Part shown: positions 18,139-25,866 of the stretch, in pieces
Layout: the number at the start of each line of letters is the position of its first letter
Numbering within the stretch: the stretch's first letter is position 1
Source: Micromonospora rifamycinica
GTDB lineage: Bacteria > Actinomycetota > Actinomycetes > Mycobacteriales > Micromonosporaceae
Length of the DNA: 64,000 nt
Assembly: GCF_900090265.1 (NCBI RefSeq)
Contig: NZ_LT607752.1
Coordinates: forward strand, 558,001 to 622,000
Direction: 5' to 3'
Notes under the pieces: model-generated
What the model was told of the DNA's origin: nothing
What the model saw: only the letters and a program-made list of their open reading frames with translations
Databases searched by the model: none
Position numbers and translations under genes: made by a program

Positions 18139-18495
18139 ATGGGTGCCCTCAAGCCGTGGCACATCGCCGTACTCGTGGTCGTGCTGATCCTGCTGTTCGG
18201 CGCGAAGCGGCTTCCCGACGCGGCCCGTTCGCTCGGCCGTTCGCTGCGGATCATCAAGGCGGAGACCAAGAGCCTGGCCGACGACGACCGCGACCTGGCC
18301 GAGAAGGCCGACGCGCAGGCCGGCTACCAGCCGCTGCCGCCCCAGCAGCAGCCTGTGCAGCAGCAGCCGTACGCGCCGCAGCCCCAGCAGCAGTACGCCG
18401 CCCCGCAGCCGCAGCAGCAGTACGCCCCGCAGCAGGCTCCGCAGCAGCCGGTCGCCCCGCCGGTCGACCCGGTGCAGCGCGTCCGCGACAACTGA
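18139..18495 (+). CDS. tatA: Twin-arginine translocase subunit TatA
   Basis: Pore-forming subunit of the Tat folded-protein export system, 118 residues. The N-terminal helix HIAVLVVVLILLFGAKRLPD carries the family FG hinge, followed by the amphipathic helix AARSLGRSLRIIKAETKSL. A long Gln/Pro-rich tail (QQQ, PQPQQQYA repeats) is typical of actinomycete TatA. ATG 18139 is chosen because it begins the family N-terminus MGALKPWH and has a GGAG site; an upstream in-frame extension has no such character. tatC follows after 18 bases. Confidence 0.95.
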   Translation: MGALKPWHIAVLVVVLILLFGAKRLPDAARSLGRSLRIIKAETKSLADDDRDLAEKADAQAGYQPLPPQQQPVQQQPYAPQPQQQYAAPQPQQQYAPQQAPQQPVAPPVDPVQRVRDN

Positions 18496-18513
18496 CCGAA
18501 GGGCCCGATCACC

Positions 18514-19467
18514 GTGGCCTTCGCGCTCCGCAAACGCGGCCCCAGCACCTTCGAACGGGCCGCCGACGGCTCCATGACCCTCATGGAGCACATCCGCGAA
18601 CTGCGCAACCGTCTGTTCCGCGCCTCGCTGGCGATCGTGGTGGGTTTCGGGGTGGGCATCTGGCTCGCGGGCCCGGTGCTGCACCTCCTCCAGCAGCCCT
18701 ACTGCGACCTGCCCAAGGCCCGGCTGGCCAACGGGACGTGCAACTTCGTCCAGCTCGGTCCGGCGGACCTGTTCCTGCTCCAGCTCAAGGTGGGGCTCTG
18801 GGTCGGCCTGATCGTGGCCGCCCCGGTCTGGCTCTACCAGCTCTGGGCGTTCATCGCCCCGGGCCTGCACCGGCACGAGCGGCGGTACGCGTACGTCTTC
18901 ACCGGGCTGGCGGCACCGTTGTTCGCCGCGGGCGCGGTGCTGGCCTACTTCGTCACCTCCAAGGGCCTGGAGTTCCTGCTCAACGTCTCCGGTGGTGGTG
19001 ACATCACCACCACCCTGGACATCACCCGCTACATCTCGTTCATCACCAACCTGATCCTGCTGTTCGGGGTGGCGTTCGAGTTCCCGCTGCTGGTGCTGAT
19101 GCTCAACTTCGTCGGGCTGGCCAGTGCCCGGAAGCTGCTGGGCTGGTGGCGGGTGGCGATCTTCGTGTTCTTCGCCTTCTCCGCCGTGGTGACGCCCACC
19201 CCGGATCCGTTCGGGATGACCGCGTTGGCGCTCTGCCTCTCCGCGCTCTACTTCGCCGCGGTCGGGGTGGCGTTCCTCAACGACCGGCGCAAGGGTCGGG
19301 GCCGGAAGGCCTACGCGGGGTTGAGCGACGACGAGGTGTCGCCGCTGGAGCTGGACGACGACCCGGTGGTGGCCACCCCCGAGCTGGAGCTGTCCGGTCC
19401 GGTGGGCGGCGTCGAGCCGGTGGCCCCGCCCCGGCCGATCGACCGCCGCTACGACGACATGACCTGA
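18514..19467 (+). CDS. tatC: Twin-arginine translocase subunit TatC
   Basis: Receptor for twin-arginine signal peptides, 317 residues with six membrane helices. Motifs are MTLMEHIRELRNRLFRASLA, the conserved loop FLLQLKVGLWVGLIVAAPVW and LYQLWAFIAPGLHRHERRY. FGVAFEFPLLVLMLNFVGL and the periplasmic VVTPTPDPF follow. The last 60 residues form an acidic cytoplasmic tail. The GTG start is preceded by GAAGGG and yields the normal short N-terminus. A perfect hairpin follows 21 bases after the stop. Confidence 0.96.
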   Translation: MAFALRKRGPSTFERAADGSMTLMEHIRELRNRLFRASLAIVVGFGVGIWLAGPVLHLLQQPYCDLPKARLANGTCNFVQLGPADLFLLQLKVGLWVGLIVAAPVWLYQLWAFIAPGLHRHERRYAYVFTGLAAPLFAAGAVLAYFVTSKGLEFLLNVSGGGDITTTLDITRYISFITNLILLFGVAFEFPLLVLMLNFVGLASARKLLGWWRVAIFVFFAFSAVVTPTPDPFGMTALALCLSALYFAAVGVAFLNDRRKGRGRKAYAGLSDDEVSPLELDDDPVVATPELELSGPVGGVEPVAPPRPIDRRYDDMT

Positions 19468-19488
19468 CCGTCCCGGTCCCGCGTCACC

Positions 19489-19521
19489 CGACGCCGCTCC
19501 CGCCTGCCGGGAGCGGCGTCG
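19489..19521 (+). terminator. Hairpin terminator after tatC
   Basis: A perfect 14-base-pair stem (19489-19502 with 19508-19521) and a 5-base loop, with no U-tract. Confidence 0.75.
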
Positions 19522-19609
19522 GCCGTTGTGCCCCGCTAGGGTGGGTGCGGGTCGGTCGGTGACCGCGGGGCGCGCCGGAGGCCACCGGTTCCCACCTGTT
19601 CACTCTCTA

Positions 19610-19640
19610 TTGGTGTGTTGCAAGCTACAAGATGTCTGCT
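19610..19640 (+). promoter_or_regulatory. Possible operator in the AT-rich leader of the NmrA-type gene
   Basis: Between tatC and the gene at 19715 the only AT-richer stretch holds the imperfect palindrome TTGCAAGCTACAA (about 19618-19630). QorB-type reductases are often controlled by redox-sensing repressors, so an operator is plausible but weakly supported; no such repressor gene lies next to it. Confidence 0.3.
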
Positions 19641-19714
19641 CTCTCTCGGGAAGTATTGCCACCCCGACCCGCGTTGCCCGGTACGACAGCAGTACCGAGC
19701 CGAAGGAGTGCGAG

Positions 19715-20563
19715 ATGTCCGTCGTCGTCACCGGGGCCACCGGCCACCTGGGCCGCCTGATCGTCGAGTCGCTGCTGCGTCGGGACGTGCCCGCCGCGCA
19801 GATCGTGGCCCTCGGGCGGGACGTGGGCCGGCTCACCGATCTCGCCGACCGGGGCGTCCGGGTGCGGGCGGCCGACTACCACGATCCGGACTCGCTGCGG
19901 GACGCCTTCACCGACGCCGAGAAGCTGATGTTCGTCTCCGGCAGCGAGGTCGGCCAGCGGGTTCCCCAGCACCGCAACGTCGTCGCCGCCGCCCGGCAGG
20001 CCGGTGTCGGTCTGGTCGCCTACACCAGCATCACCCGGGCCGACACCTCGGACATGGTGCTGGCCGGCGAACACCGGACCACCGAGGAGGACCTGCGCGA
20101 CTCCGGTCTGCCCCTCGTGCTGCTGCGCAACAGCTGGTACCTGGAGAACTACACCGGTCAACTGGCCACCTACCTGGCCCACGGGATCGCCGGGTCGGCC
20201 GGTGACGGTCGGGTCAGCGCCGCCACCCGGGCCGACTACGCCGAGGCCGCCGCCGAGGTGCTCACCACCGAGGGGCACGCCGGCCGGGTCTACGAGCTGG
20301 GCGGTGCGGCGTTCACCCTGACCGAGTTGGCCGCCGAGGTGTCCCGCCAGAGTGGACGCGAGGTCCGCTACACCGACCTGCCGGAGCCGGCGTACACCGA
20401 GCTGCTGGTCTCGGCCGGGGTGCCCGAGGCGTACGCCGCCGTCCTCGCCGACGCGGACCGTGGCCTGGCCCGGGGTGAGCTGTACGCGCCCGTCGAGGAC
20501 CTGGAGAAGCTGCTCGGTCGCCGCCCGACCAGCCTCGCCGAGGCGATCCGCGCCGCCCTCTGA
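19715..20563 (+). CDS. NmrA-family NAD(P)H-dependent oxidoreductase (quinone reductase 2-like)
   Basis: A 282-residue atypical SDR with the nucleotide loop VTGATGHLGRLIVESLL, then VRAADYHDPDSLRDAF, LMFVSGSEVGQRVPQH and VVAAARQAGVGLVAYTSITRAD. This pattern is that of QorB/NmrA-like quinone or azo reductases, which lack the usual Tyr-Lys pair. The C-terminus (FTLTELAAEVSRQSGREVRY) matches the substrate domain. ATG 19715 has the strong site GAAGGAG and gives the Rossmann strand at residue 2. It stands alone on this strand between the tat operon and a reverse-strand relative at 20653. Confidence 0.8.
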   Translation: MSVVVTGATGHLGRLIVESLLRRDVPAAQIVALGRDVGRLTDLADRGVRVRAADYHDPDSLRDAFTDAEKLMFVSGSEVGQRVPQHRNVVAAARQAGVGLVAYTSITRADTSDMVLAGEHRTTEEDLRDSGLPLVLLRNSWYLENYTGQLATYLAHGIAGSAGDGRVSAATRADYAEAAAEVLTTEGHAGRVYELGGAAFTLTELAAEVSRQSGREVRYTDLPEPAYTELLVSAGVPEAYAAVLADADRGLARGELYAPVEDLEKLLGRRPTSLAEAIRAAL

Positions 20564-20652
20564 CGATCCTCGTCGGCCCGTCGCGCGACGGGCCGGAGCG
20601 CGGGCGCGTCGCCGCCGGCCCGGCCCACGACGGGTGGGCCGGGCCGGTCGGC

Positions 20653-21537
20653 TCAGCGGGGCGGGGGTGCCCCGGTGAAGGACGTGGCGTGGTCGACGGC
20701 CCACTGGCGGAAGGTCCGCGCCGGTCGGCCGAGGAGGTCGGCGACCGTCGAGGTGACGTACGCGGGGCGGCCCGTCGCGGCGCTCCAGGCGGCCAGGAGC
20801 ATGTCCACGGCCGGCCGGGCGTCTTCCGGGGCCTGCCGCCGGAACTCGTCGGGCGGCAGCTCCTCGAACGTCAGCCGGCGGCCGAGCGCGTCGCCGAGGA
20901 GGCGTACCTGTTCGGCCTGGGTGAGCGACTCCGGGCCGGTCAGCACGTGGTCGCCGGCGGCGTCTCCGTCCGCGCGCAGGGTCCGCGCGATGACCGCGGC
21001 CACGTCCCGGTCGTCGACCGGTGCGGTCTCGGCGGTGCCGTAGGGCCACCGGACCACGCCGTCGCCCCGGACCGCGGCGGACCACCAGTGCAGGGCGTTC
21101 GACGCGAACATTCCGGGCCGGACGATGGTGGCGTCGAGGCCGGCGGCCGCGATGAGCCGTTCGATCTCGGCGTGCCGGGCCGCCATCGGGTTCGGCTGCT
21201 GGAAGAACGGGTGCGGGGTCCGGTGCGGTGCGGACAGGTAGACGACCCGCCGGGGCTCGGCGGCCAGCCGGTCGACGACGGCCGCCGCGGTCCGCAGCGG
21301 GGCCGTCCAGACCAGGAGGACCGTGTCGACGGCGCGCAACGCGGGGTCGAGTGAGCCCGGCTCGGTGAGGTCGCCGGTGACCGTCTCGACGGTGTCGGGC
21401 AGGTCCGTCGCCGCGCCGGGGCGGCGGACCAGGGCCCGGACCGGCACGCCCGCGCCGGTCAGCAGGTCGACCACGGCGCGGCCGATCCGCCCGGTCGCCC
21501 CGGTGACGAGCACCGGGCGGCCTCCCGTGGCGGTCAT
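20653..21537 (-). CDS. NmrA-family NAD(P)-binding protein
   Basis: A 294-residue atypical SDR: LVTGATGRIGRAVVDLLTGAG, VRALVRRPG, VTGDLTEPGSLDPAL, VVYLSAPHRT and IVRPGMFASNALHWW. It belongs to the same broad family as the gene at 19715 but is only distantly similar in sequence, so this is not a recent duplication. It is divergent from the TetR gene at 21648 with a palindrome in between, the classical layout of a repressor and its target. The substrate is unknown, perhaps a quinone, lactone or small drug. Confidence 0.8.
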   Translation of the reverse strand: MTATGGRPVLVTGATGRIGRAVVDLLTGAGVPVRALVRRPGAATDLPDTVETVTGDLTEPGSLDPALRAVDTVLLVWTAPLRTAAAVVDRLAAEPRRVVYLSAPHRTPHPFFQQPNPMAARHAEIERLIAAAGLDATIVRPGMFASNALHWWSAAVRGDGVVRWPYGTAETAPVDDRDVAAVIARTLRADGDAAGDHVLTGPESLTQAEQVRLLGDALGRRLTFEELPPDEFRRQAPEDARPAVDMLLAAWSAATGRPAYVTSTVADLLGRPARTFRQWAVDHATSFTGAPPPR

Positions 21538-21626
21538 GGCAGCCTCGCCGGCGTCGAAGGGGCACGGCGGGTGTCGGTCTGTCCCATGGAGACCATCATT
21601 TCGTTACCGAGTTAAAAAAGCAACCT

Positions 21627-21642
21627 GGTAAATAATGTTACC
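21627..21642. promoter_or_regulatory. Likely TetR operator
   Basis: GGTAAATAATGTTACC (arms GGTAA/TTACC) sits 5 bases before the TetR start, in an AT-rich stretch unlike the surroundings. A third TTACC at 21604-21608 may be a further half-site. It could control both divergent genes. Confidence 0.55.
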
Positions 21643-21647
21643 GTCGG

Positions 21648-22265
21648 GTGGTGAGTGAGCCGGTCGGACTGCGGGCCCGCAAGAAGCTCCGCACCCGGGA
21701 CGCGATCGCCGACGTGGCGATCACGCTGTTCCTGGCGCGCGGATTCGACCAGGTGTCGGTCTCCGACGTCGCCGCTGCGGCCGAGGTGTCGAAACCGACC
21801 CTGTTCCGCTACTTCGCCACCAAGGAGGACCTGCTCCTGCACCGCTTCGCCGACCACCTCGGCGAGCCCGCCCGGGTGGTTCGCGACCGGCCCCCCGGGG
21901 TGCCGCCCGTCGAGGCGCTGCACCGGCACTTCCGGGCCGGCCTCGACCGCTGCGAGCCGGTCACCGGCCTCAACGACCACCCCGAGGTGGTGGCGTTCCA
22001 CCGGCTGGTGTTCACCACCCCGAGCCTGGCGGGACGGCTGCTGCGGTATCTGGAGGACGACGAGGACGCCCTGGCCGCCGTCCTCGACCCGGGTGTCCGG
22101 GGCCGGCTGCTGGCGGCCCAGGTGATCGCGGTGCAACGGGTGCTGGCCCGGACCAACTGGCAGCGGATCGCCGCCGGGCGCAGCGCACGCCAGGTGCTGC
22201 CCGAGGCCGTCGCCGACGCCGACGACGCCTTCGCCCGGCTCCGCCGCTGCACCGACGACCACTGA
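21648..22265 (+). CDS. TetR-family transcriptional regulator
   Basis: A 205-residue regulator. The N-terminal HTH is LRTRDAIADVAITLFLARGF, then VSVSDVAAAAEVSKPTLFRYFATKEDLL, the standard TetR recognition helix. The C-terminal half is an all-helical ligand domain ending in a charged tail. Two consecutive GTG codons (21648, 21651) can start it. It probably represses the divergent NmrA-type gene and itself through the palindrome 21627-21642. The ligand is unknown. Confidence 0.88.
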   Translation: MVSEPVGLRARKKLRTRDAIADVAITLFLARGFDQVSVSDVAAAAEVSKPTLFRYFATKEDLLLHRFADHLGEPARVVRDRPPGVPPVEALHRHFRAGLDRCEPVTGLNDHPEVVAFHRLVFTTPSLAGRLLRYLEDDEDALAAVLDPGVRGRLLAAQVIAVQRVLARTNWQRIAAGRSARQVLPEAVADADDAFARLRRCTDDH

Positions 22266-22382
22266 CCCGGCGCACCCGTGTGGACCCCGCCACGGCCGGC
22301 GTCGCCGGGCGGTTCCCCGCCGCCGCGGGTATGGTGCGGGAGACGTGTCAGGCGGGACGGGCCGGTGGGTGTGCGCAGGGCC

Positions 22383-22469
22383 GACCACCGCCACGTCGAG
22401 GGCCGCCGTCGACCACCGCCACCATGGAGGACCGCCGCCGACCACCGCCACGGTGGAGGACCGTCGCCG
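22383..22469 (+). repeat. Three imperfect 28-29 base tandem repeats upstream of the first GAF-ANTAR gene
   Basis: GACCACCGCCAC recurs at 22383, 22411 and 22440, and copies 2 and 3 are followed by TGGAGGACCG. The rest of 22266-22520 shows no gene. It may be a binding or leader element, or simple GC-rich slippage. Confidence 0.6.
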
Positions 22470-22520
22470 CCTCGCGGTCCCGCCGCCGCCACCGGACGCC
22501 CGCCGGGAAGGAGCCGCGCG

Positions 22521-23231
22521 ATGAGACCTCTGCCGCTCACCCCGCACGACGCCCTGGCCGAACTCGGTCGGCTCCGACTCGACGAGACCGGCGTGGACGA
22601 GGTGCTCCGGATGGTCGCCGACCTGGCCCGCAGCAGCCTGCGCGGCGCGTCGGAGGTGTCGGTCACCCTGCTGCGCGGCAGCAGCCCGCAGAGCGTCGCG
22701 GTCACCGGCGACGTCGCGCTGCTGCTCGACGAGTGGCAGTACCGGCAGGGGCACGGGCCGTGCCTGGACGCCTCGATCACCGGTGACACCCTCACCGTGG
22801 TCGACACCGGCACCGAGGAACGCTGGCCGGCCTGGGCGTCCCGGGCCGTCGACGCGGGTGTCGGCAGCGCGGTCGCCATCGGCCTGCCGATCCAGGAGGC
22901 GGTGGTCGGCGCCCTCAACCTCTACGGCACCGCCCGGCACGCGTTCGACGCCGAGACGGTGGAGTTGGCCCAGACCTTCGCCGCGTACGCCGCGGTGGCG
23001 CTGGCCAACGCCCACCTGTATGCCAGCGCCACCACGCTGGCCGCGCAGATGCGTACGGCGATGGAGAGCCGGGCGGTGATCGAGCAGGCCAAGGGGATCA
23101 TCATGGGTCAACGCCGGTGCACCGCCGACGAGGCGTTCGGCATCCTCGCCACCATCTCGCAGGACACCAACCGCAGACTGCGCGACGTCGCCGCCGCCCT
23201 GGTGGGTCGGGCCACCGCGGGCACCCGCTGA
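22521..23231 (+). CDS. GAF-ANTAR domain regulator (antiterminator type), copy 1
   Basis: A 236-residue protein with an N-terminal GAF domain (SEVSVTLLRGSSPQSVAVTGD, YRQGHGPCLDASITGDTL, GVGSAVAIGLPIQEAVVGAL, LNLYG) and a C-terminal ANTAR domain (MESRAVIEQAKGIIMGQRRC, then TADEAF). ANTAR domains bind paired RNA hairpins and prevent termination; GAF domains sense small ligands or redox state. ATG 22521 has GGAAGGAG 8 bases upstream. It is convergent with a paralogue whose stop lies 11 bases from this gene's stop; the ANTAR-coding parts form a 69-base inverted repeat. Confidence 0.9.
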   Translation: MRPLPLTPHDALAELGRLRLDETGVDEVLRMVADLARSSLRGASEVSVTLLRGSSPQSVAVTGDVALLLDEWQYRQGHGPCLDASITGDTLTVVDTGTEERWPAWASRAVDAGVGSAVAIGLPIQEAVVGALNLYGTARHAFDAETVELAQTFAAYAAVALANAHLYASATTLAAQMRTAMESRAVIEQAKGIIMGQRRCTADEAFGILATISQDTNRRLRDVAAALVGRATAGTR

Positions 23232-23429
23232 ACCCCCGTGTCTCAGCGGTCGGCGGCGGTGGGCTGACCGGGCACCGGTCGGACGACCTGCTGGACCAGG
23301 GCGTCCGCCACGTCCCGTAGCTTGCGGTTGGAATTCTGCGACACCCGGGCCAGCATGCTGAACGCCTCGTCGGCCGTGCACCGGCGTTGACCCATGATGA
23401 TCCCCTTGGCCTGCTCGATCACCGCCCGG
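23069..23429. repeat. 69-base near-perfect inverted repeat shared by the two GAF-ANTAR genes
   Basis: Arms 23069-23137 and 23361-23429 are reverse complements with a single mismatch. Both arms code for the same ANTAR segment (RAVIEQAKGIIMGQRRCTADEAF) on opposite strands. The flanking parts of the genes differ much more, so the identity is local. Confidence 0.9.
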
Positions 23430-23974
23430 TTGCGCATCGCCTCCTGCATCTGTGCGGCCAGCGTGGCGGTGCTGTCGTACAGATGGGCGTTGGCCAGCGC
23501 CACCGCGGCATGACCGGCGATCGTCCGGGCCGGCTCGGCCACCCGGCCGAACGCGTCCGGTCGGGTGCCGTAGAGGTTGAGGGCGCCGACCACCGCCTCC
23601 TGGATCGGCAGGCCGATGGACATGCAGGAGCGCACCCCGGCGGCGTACGCCAGGGCCGACCACTCCGGCCAGCGCCGCTCCCCGGTCGTGTCCGCGACGA
23701 TCAGCACGGCACCGGTGGCGGCCGCGTCCAGGCACGGGCCACGCCCCTGCTCGTACTGCCAGGTGTCGAGCTTGAGGGCCAGCTCACCGGTGTGGGCGGC
23801 GGTCTTCGCCTCGGTGCCGTTCACCAGGGTCACGGTGACCTCGGCGGCGTCCGGGATGCTGTCCCGGGCCACCTCGGTGATCCGGGTCAGCACGGCGTCG
23901 AGGCCCATCTCGTCGTGGCGGATGGACCCCAACCGGAGGACAGCCCCGGTGATGTCGAGTGGTGACTGCGGCAT
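23243..23974 (-). CDS. GAF-ANTAR domain regulator (antiterminator type), copy 2
   Basis: A 243-residue paralogue of the gene at 22521. The GAF part includes AAEVTVTLVNGTEAKTAAHT, YEQGRGPCLDAAATGAVL and GVRSCMSIGLPIQEAVVGAL; the ANTAR part is MRNRAVIEQAKGIIMGQRRC and TADEAFSMLARVSQNSNRKL. Compared with copy 1 the GAF half has many changes while the ANTAR core is almost identical at the DNA level. ATG 23974 gives the same N-terminal layout as copy 1. Bases 23975-24269 upstream contain no gene that I can support. Confidence 0.9.
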   Translation of the reverse strand: MPQSPLDITGAVLRLGSIRHDEMGLDAVLTRITEVARDSIPDAAEVTVTLVNGTEAKTAAHTGELALKLDTWQYEQGRGPCLDAAATGAVLIVADTTGERRWPEWSALAYAAGVRSCMSIGLPIQEAVVGALNLYGTRPDAFGRVAEPARTIAGHAAVALANAHLYDSTATLAAQMQEAMRNRAVIEQAKGIIMGQRRCTADEAFSMLARVSQNSNRKLRDVADALVQQVVRPVPGQPTAADR

Positions 23975-24269
23975 GCGTCTGGACGTCCTTGCGAACCGGC
24001 GCGAACCCACCGGTGCAGCCGGCGGCGCGTGACGATCGGTCCGTTTCGGTGGGCCGTCGCTGCGGCTCCACCGGGGACGGACCGGGGACCGCGCCACTGC
24101 TTGACGCTCGCTCACGACGCCGCCAGGGGCGTCGGACGCGGAGTACCACTGTACCGGTCGGCCGGCGGCGACATGCGACGGACACCGCCGCGGCGGTCGT
24201 TTCCGAGGTGGTGTCCGGGCCGGGCGCCGGGGGATGATGGCAGCCGACGACGACAGGGGGAGCGGACGG

Positions 24270-24902
24270 ATGACGGTGGAGATTCCGCGTGGGGGCCGGG
24301 TGTTGTTCATCGGCGACAGCATCACCGACGCCGGACGGGACCGGGCCGACGGCGCCGACCTGGGCGTGGGCTGGGCGATGATGGCCGCCGCCTGGTTCAC
24401 CGCGTGGCACCCCGGCCACCGGGTGGCGTTCCGCAACCGGGGCGTCGGCGGTGACCGGGTACGGGACCTGCGCGCCCGGTGGACCGACGACTGCCTGGCC
24501 TTGGCCCCGCAGGTGGTGTCGGTGCTGATCGGGATCAACGACACCTGGCGGCGGTACAGCAGCGACGAGGTCACCACGGCCGAGGAGTTCGGCACCGACT
24601 ACCGGCACGTGCTGGCCGCCACCCGGGACGCGCTGCCCGACGTCCGGCTGATCCTGGTGGAGCCGTTCCTCATCCCGCTCGACGACCCGCAGCGGCGCTG
24701 GCGTGAAGACCTGGACCCGAAGGTCGAGGTGGTCCGCAAGCTGGCCGCCGAGTTCGACGCGACGCTGGTCGCGGTGGACGCGGTGTTCGGCTCCGCCGAC
24801 GCCGACGACCGGGTGTGGACCGACGACGGGGTGCACCTGACCCCGCCCGGCCACGCCCTGCTGGCCCAGCGGTGGTTGGCCGCGGTCACCCCGGCCACCT
24901 GA
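24270..24902 (+). CDS. SGNH/GDSL-type hydrolase
   Basis: A 210-residue esterase/lipase-fold enzyme. Block I is [10 protein letters not shown] (nucleophile Ser), block [13 protein letters not shown] (Gly), block III IGINDTW (Asn) and block [12 protein letters not shown] (Asp/His). There is no signal peptide, so it is cytoplasmic; substrates of this group are acetylated sugars, acyl esters or similar. ATG 24270 is chosen for its GGGGGAGCGG site; another in-frame ATG lies at 24234. It stands alone upstream of the urease operon. Confidence 0.85.
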   Translation: MTVEIPRGGRVLFIGDSITDAGRDRADGADLGVGWAMMAAAWFTAWHPGHRVAFRNRGVGGDRVRDLRARWTDDCLALAPQVVSVLIGINDTWRRYSSDEVTTAEEFGTDYRHVLAATRDALPDVRLILVEPFLIPLDDPQRRWREDLDPKVEVVRKLAAEFDATLVAVDAVFGSADADDRVWTDDGVHLTPPGHALLAQRWLAAVTPAT

Positions 24903-25143
24903 TCCCGCACCCCGTCGGCGGCCCGGGCCGAATGCCCGGGTCCGGGCGTTGCCACGGCCCGGGGTGATCCTCTACGGTCGGTCCAGCGGTTGGCGGTGCG
25001 GTCCTTTCCAACCATCACCGCCGAGCGGCCCCGTGACGGGCCGGGGCCGGTGGGGCCCCGGAACGCCCCGCCGGTGGCCCGTCGGTGGTCCCGCGTGTCC
25101 TCCTGCCCTCCCCGGTCCGCGCCCTCGCCGCGTTCGGAGTCGG

Positions 25144-25149
25144 TACGGT
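25144..25149 (+). promoter_or_regulatory. Possible urease operon promoter
   Basis: TACGGT lies 31 bases before the ureA start, and a GAAAC element (25152-25156, a GlnR half-site word) follows. The rest of 24903-25180 shows nothing else that I can support. Weak evidence. Confidence 0.35.
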
Positions 25150-25180
25150 GGGAAACACGCCGAGCCGCCCGGGAGATCCC

Positions 25181-25483
25181 GTGTTCCTCACGCCCCACGA
25201 GCAGGACCGCCTGCTCGTCCACGTCGCCGCGGACGTCGCCCGTCGACGACGCGAGCGCGGACTGCGCCTCAACTACCCCGAAGCCGTCGCCATGATCACG
25301 GCGTTCCTCCTGGAGGGCGCCCGGGACGGCCGCTCGGTCACCGATCTGATGGCCGCCGGCCGTACCGTGCTCAGCCGCGACGACGTGCTCGACGGGATCC
25401 CCGAGATGCTGGGGGAGGTGCAGGTGGAGGCCACGTTCCCGGACGGCACCAAGCTGGTGACGGTGCACCACCCGATCCCGTGA
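25181..25483 (+). CDS. ureA: Urease gamma subunit
   Basis: Smallest urease structural subunit, 100 residues, the family's usual length. It begins [20 protein letters not shown] and continues [53 protein letters not shown] 25181 is chosen because it gives exactly the family N-terminus and has GGGAG 5 bases upstream; a longer frame begins 96 bases earlier. It overlaps ureB by 4 bases and opens the operon ureABCFGD. Confidence 0.96.
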   Translation: MFLTPHEQDRLLVHVAADVARRRRERGLRLNYPEAVAMITAFLLEGARDGRSVTDLMAAGRTVLSRDDVLDGIPEMLGEVQVEATFPDGTKLVTVHHPIP

Positions 25484-25866
25484 TCCCCGGGGAGATCCTG
25501 CCCGGCGACGGCCCGGTCGAGATCAACGCGGGCCGCCCGGTGACCACCCTGCTGGTGGTCAACACCGCCGACCGGCCGATCCAGGTCGGCTCGCACTACC
25601 ACTTCGCCGAGACCAACCCGGGCCTGAGCTTCGACCGGTCCGCCGCGTACGGCCAGCGGCTCGCCGTACCGGCGGGGACCTCGGTGCGGTTCGAGCCGGG
25701 GATCAGCCGCACCGTCGACCTGGTGCCGCTGGGCGGCGCGCGGATCGTGCCGGGGCTGCGCGGCGAGGTCGCCGGCCCGCTCGACCGGGAGCCCGATCCC
25801 TCCGCCGGAGAGCCCGACCCGGCAGCCGGCAGGCCCGGCCCGGGCGTCGGGGAGGTCGGCCGGTGA
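25480..25866 (+). CDS. ureB: Urease beta subunit
   Basis: Structural subunit of urease, 128 residues: [69 protein letters not shown]. About 25 Pro/Gly-rich residues at the C-terminus (from [13 protein letters not shown]) go beyond the normal end and are likely disordered. GTG 25480 overlaps the ureA stop (GTGA), and its own stop overlaps the ureC start, so the three structural subunits are coupled. Confidence 0.95.
   Translation: MIPGEILPGDGPVEINAGRPVTTLLVVNTADRPIQVGSHYHFAETNPGLSFDRSAAYGQRLAVPAGTSVRFEPGISRTVDLVPLGGARIVPGLRGEVAGPLDREPDPSAGEPDPAAGRPGPGVGEVGR

Noticed and set aside
22383..22469. CRISPR array
   Set aside because: Only three degenerate 28-29 base units with no distinct spacers and no cas genes.
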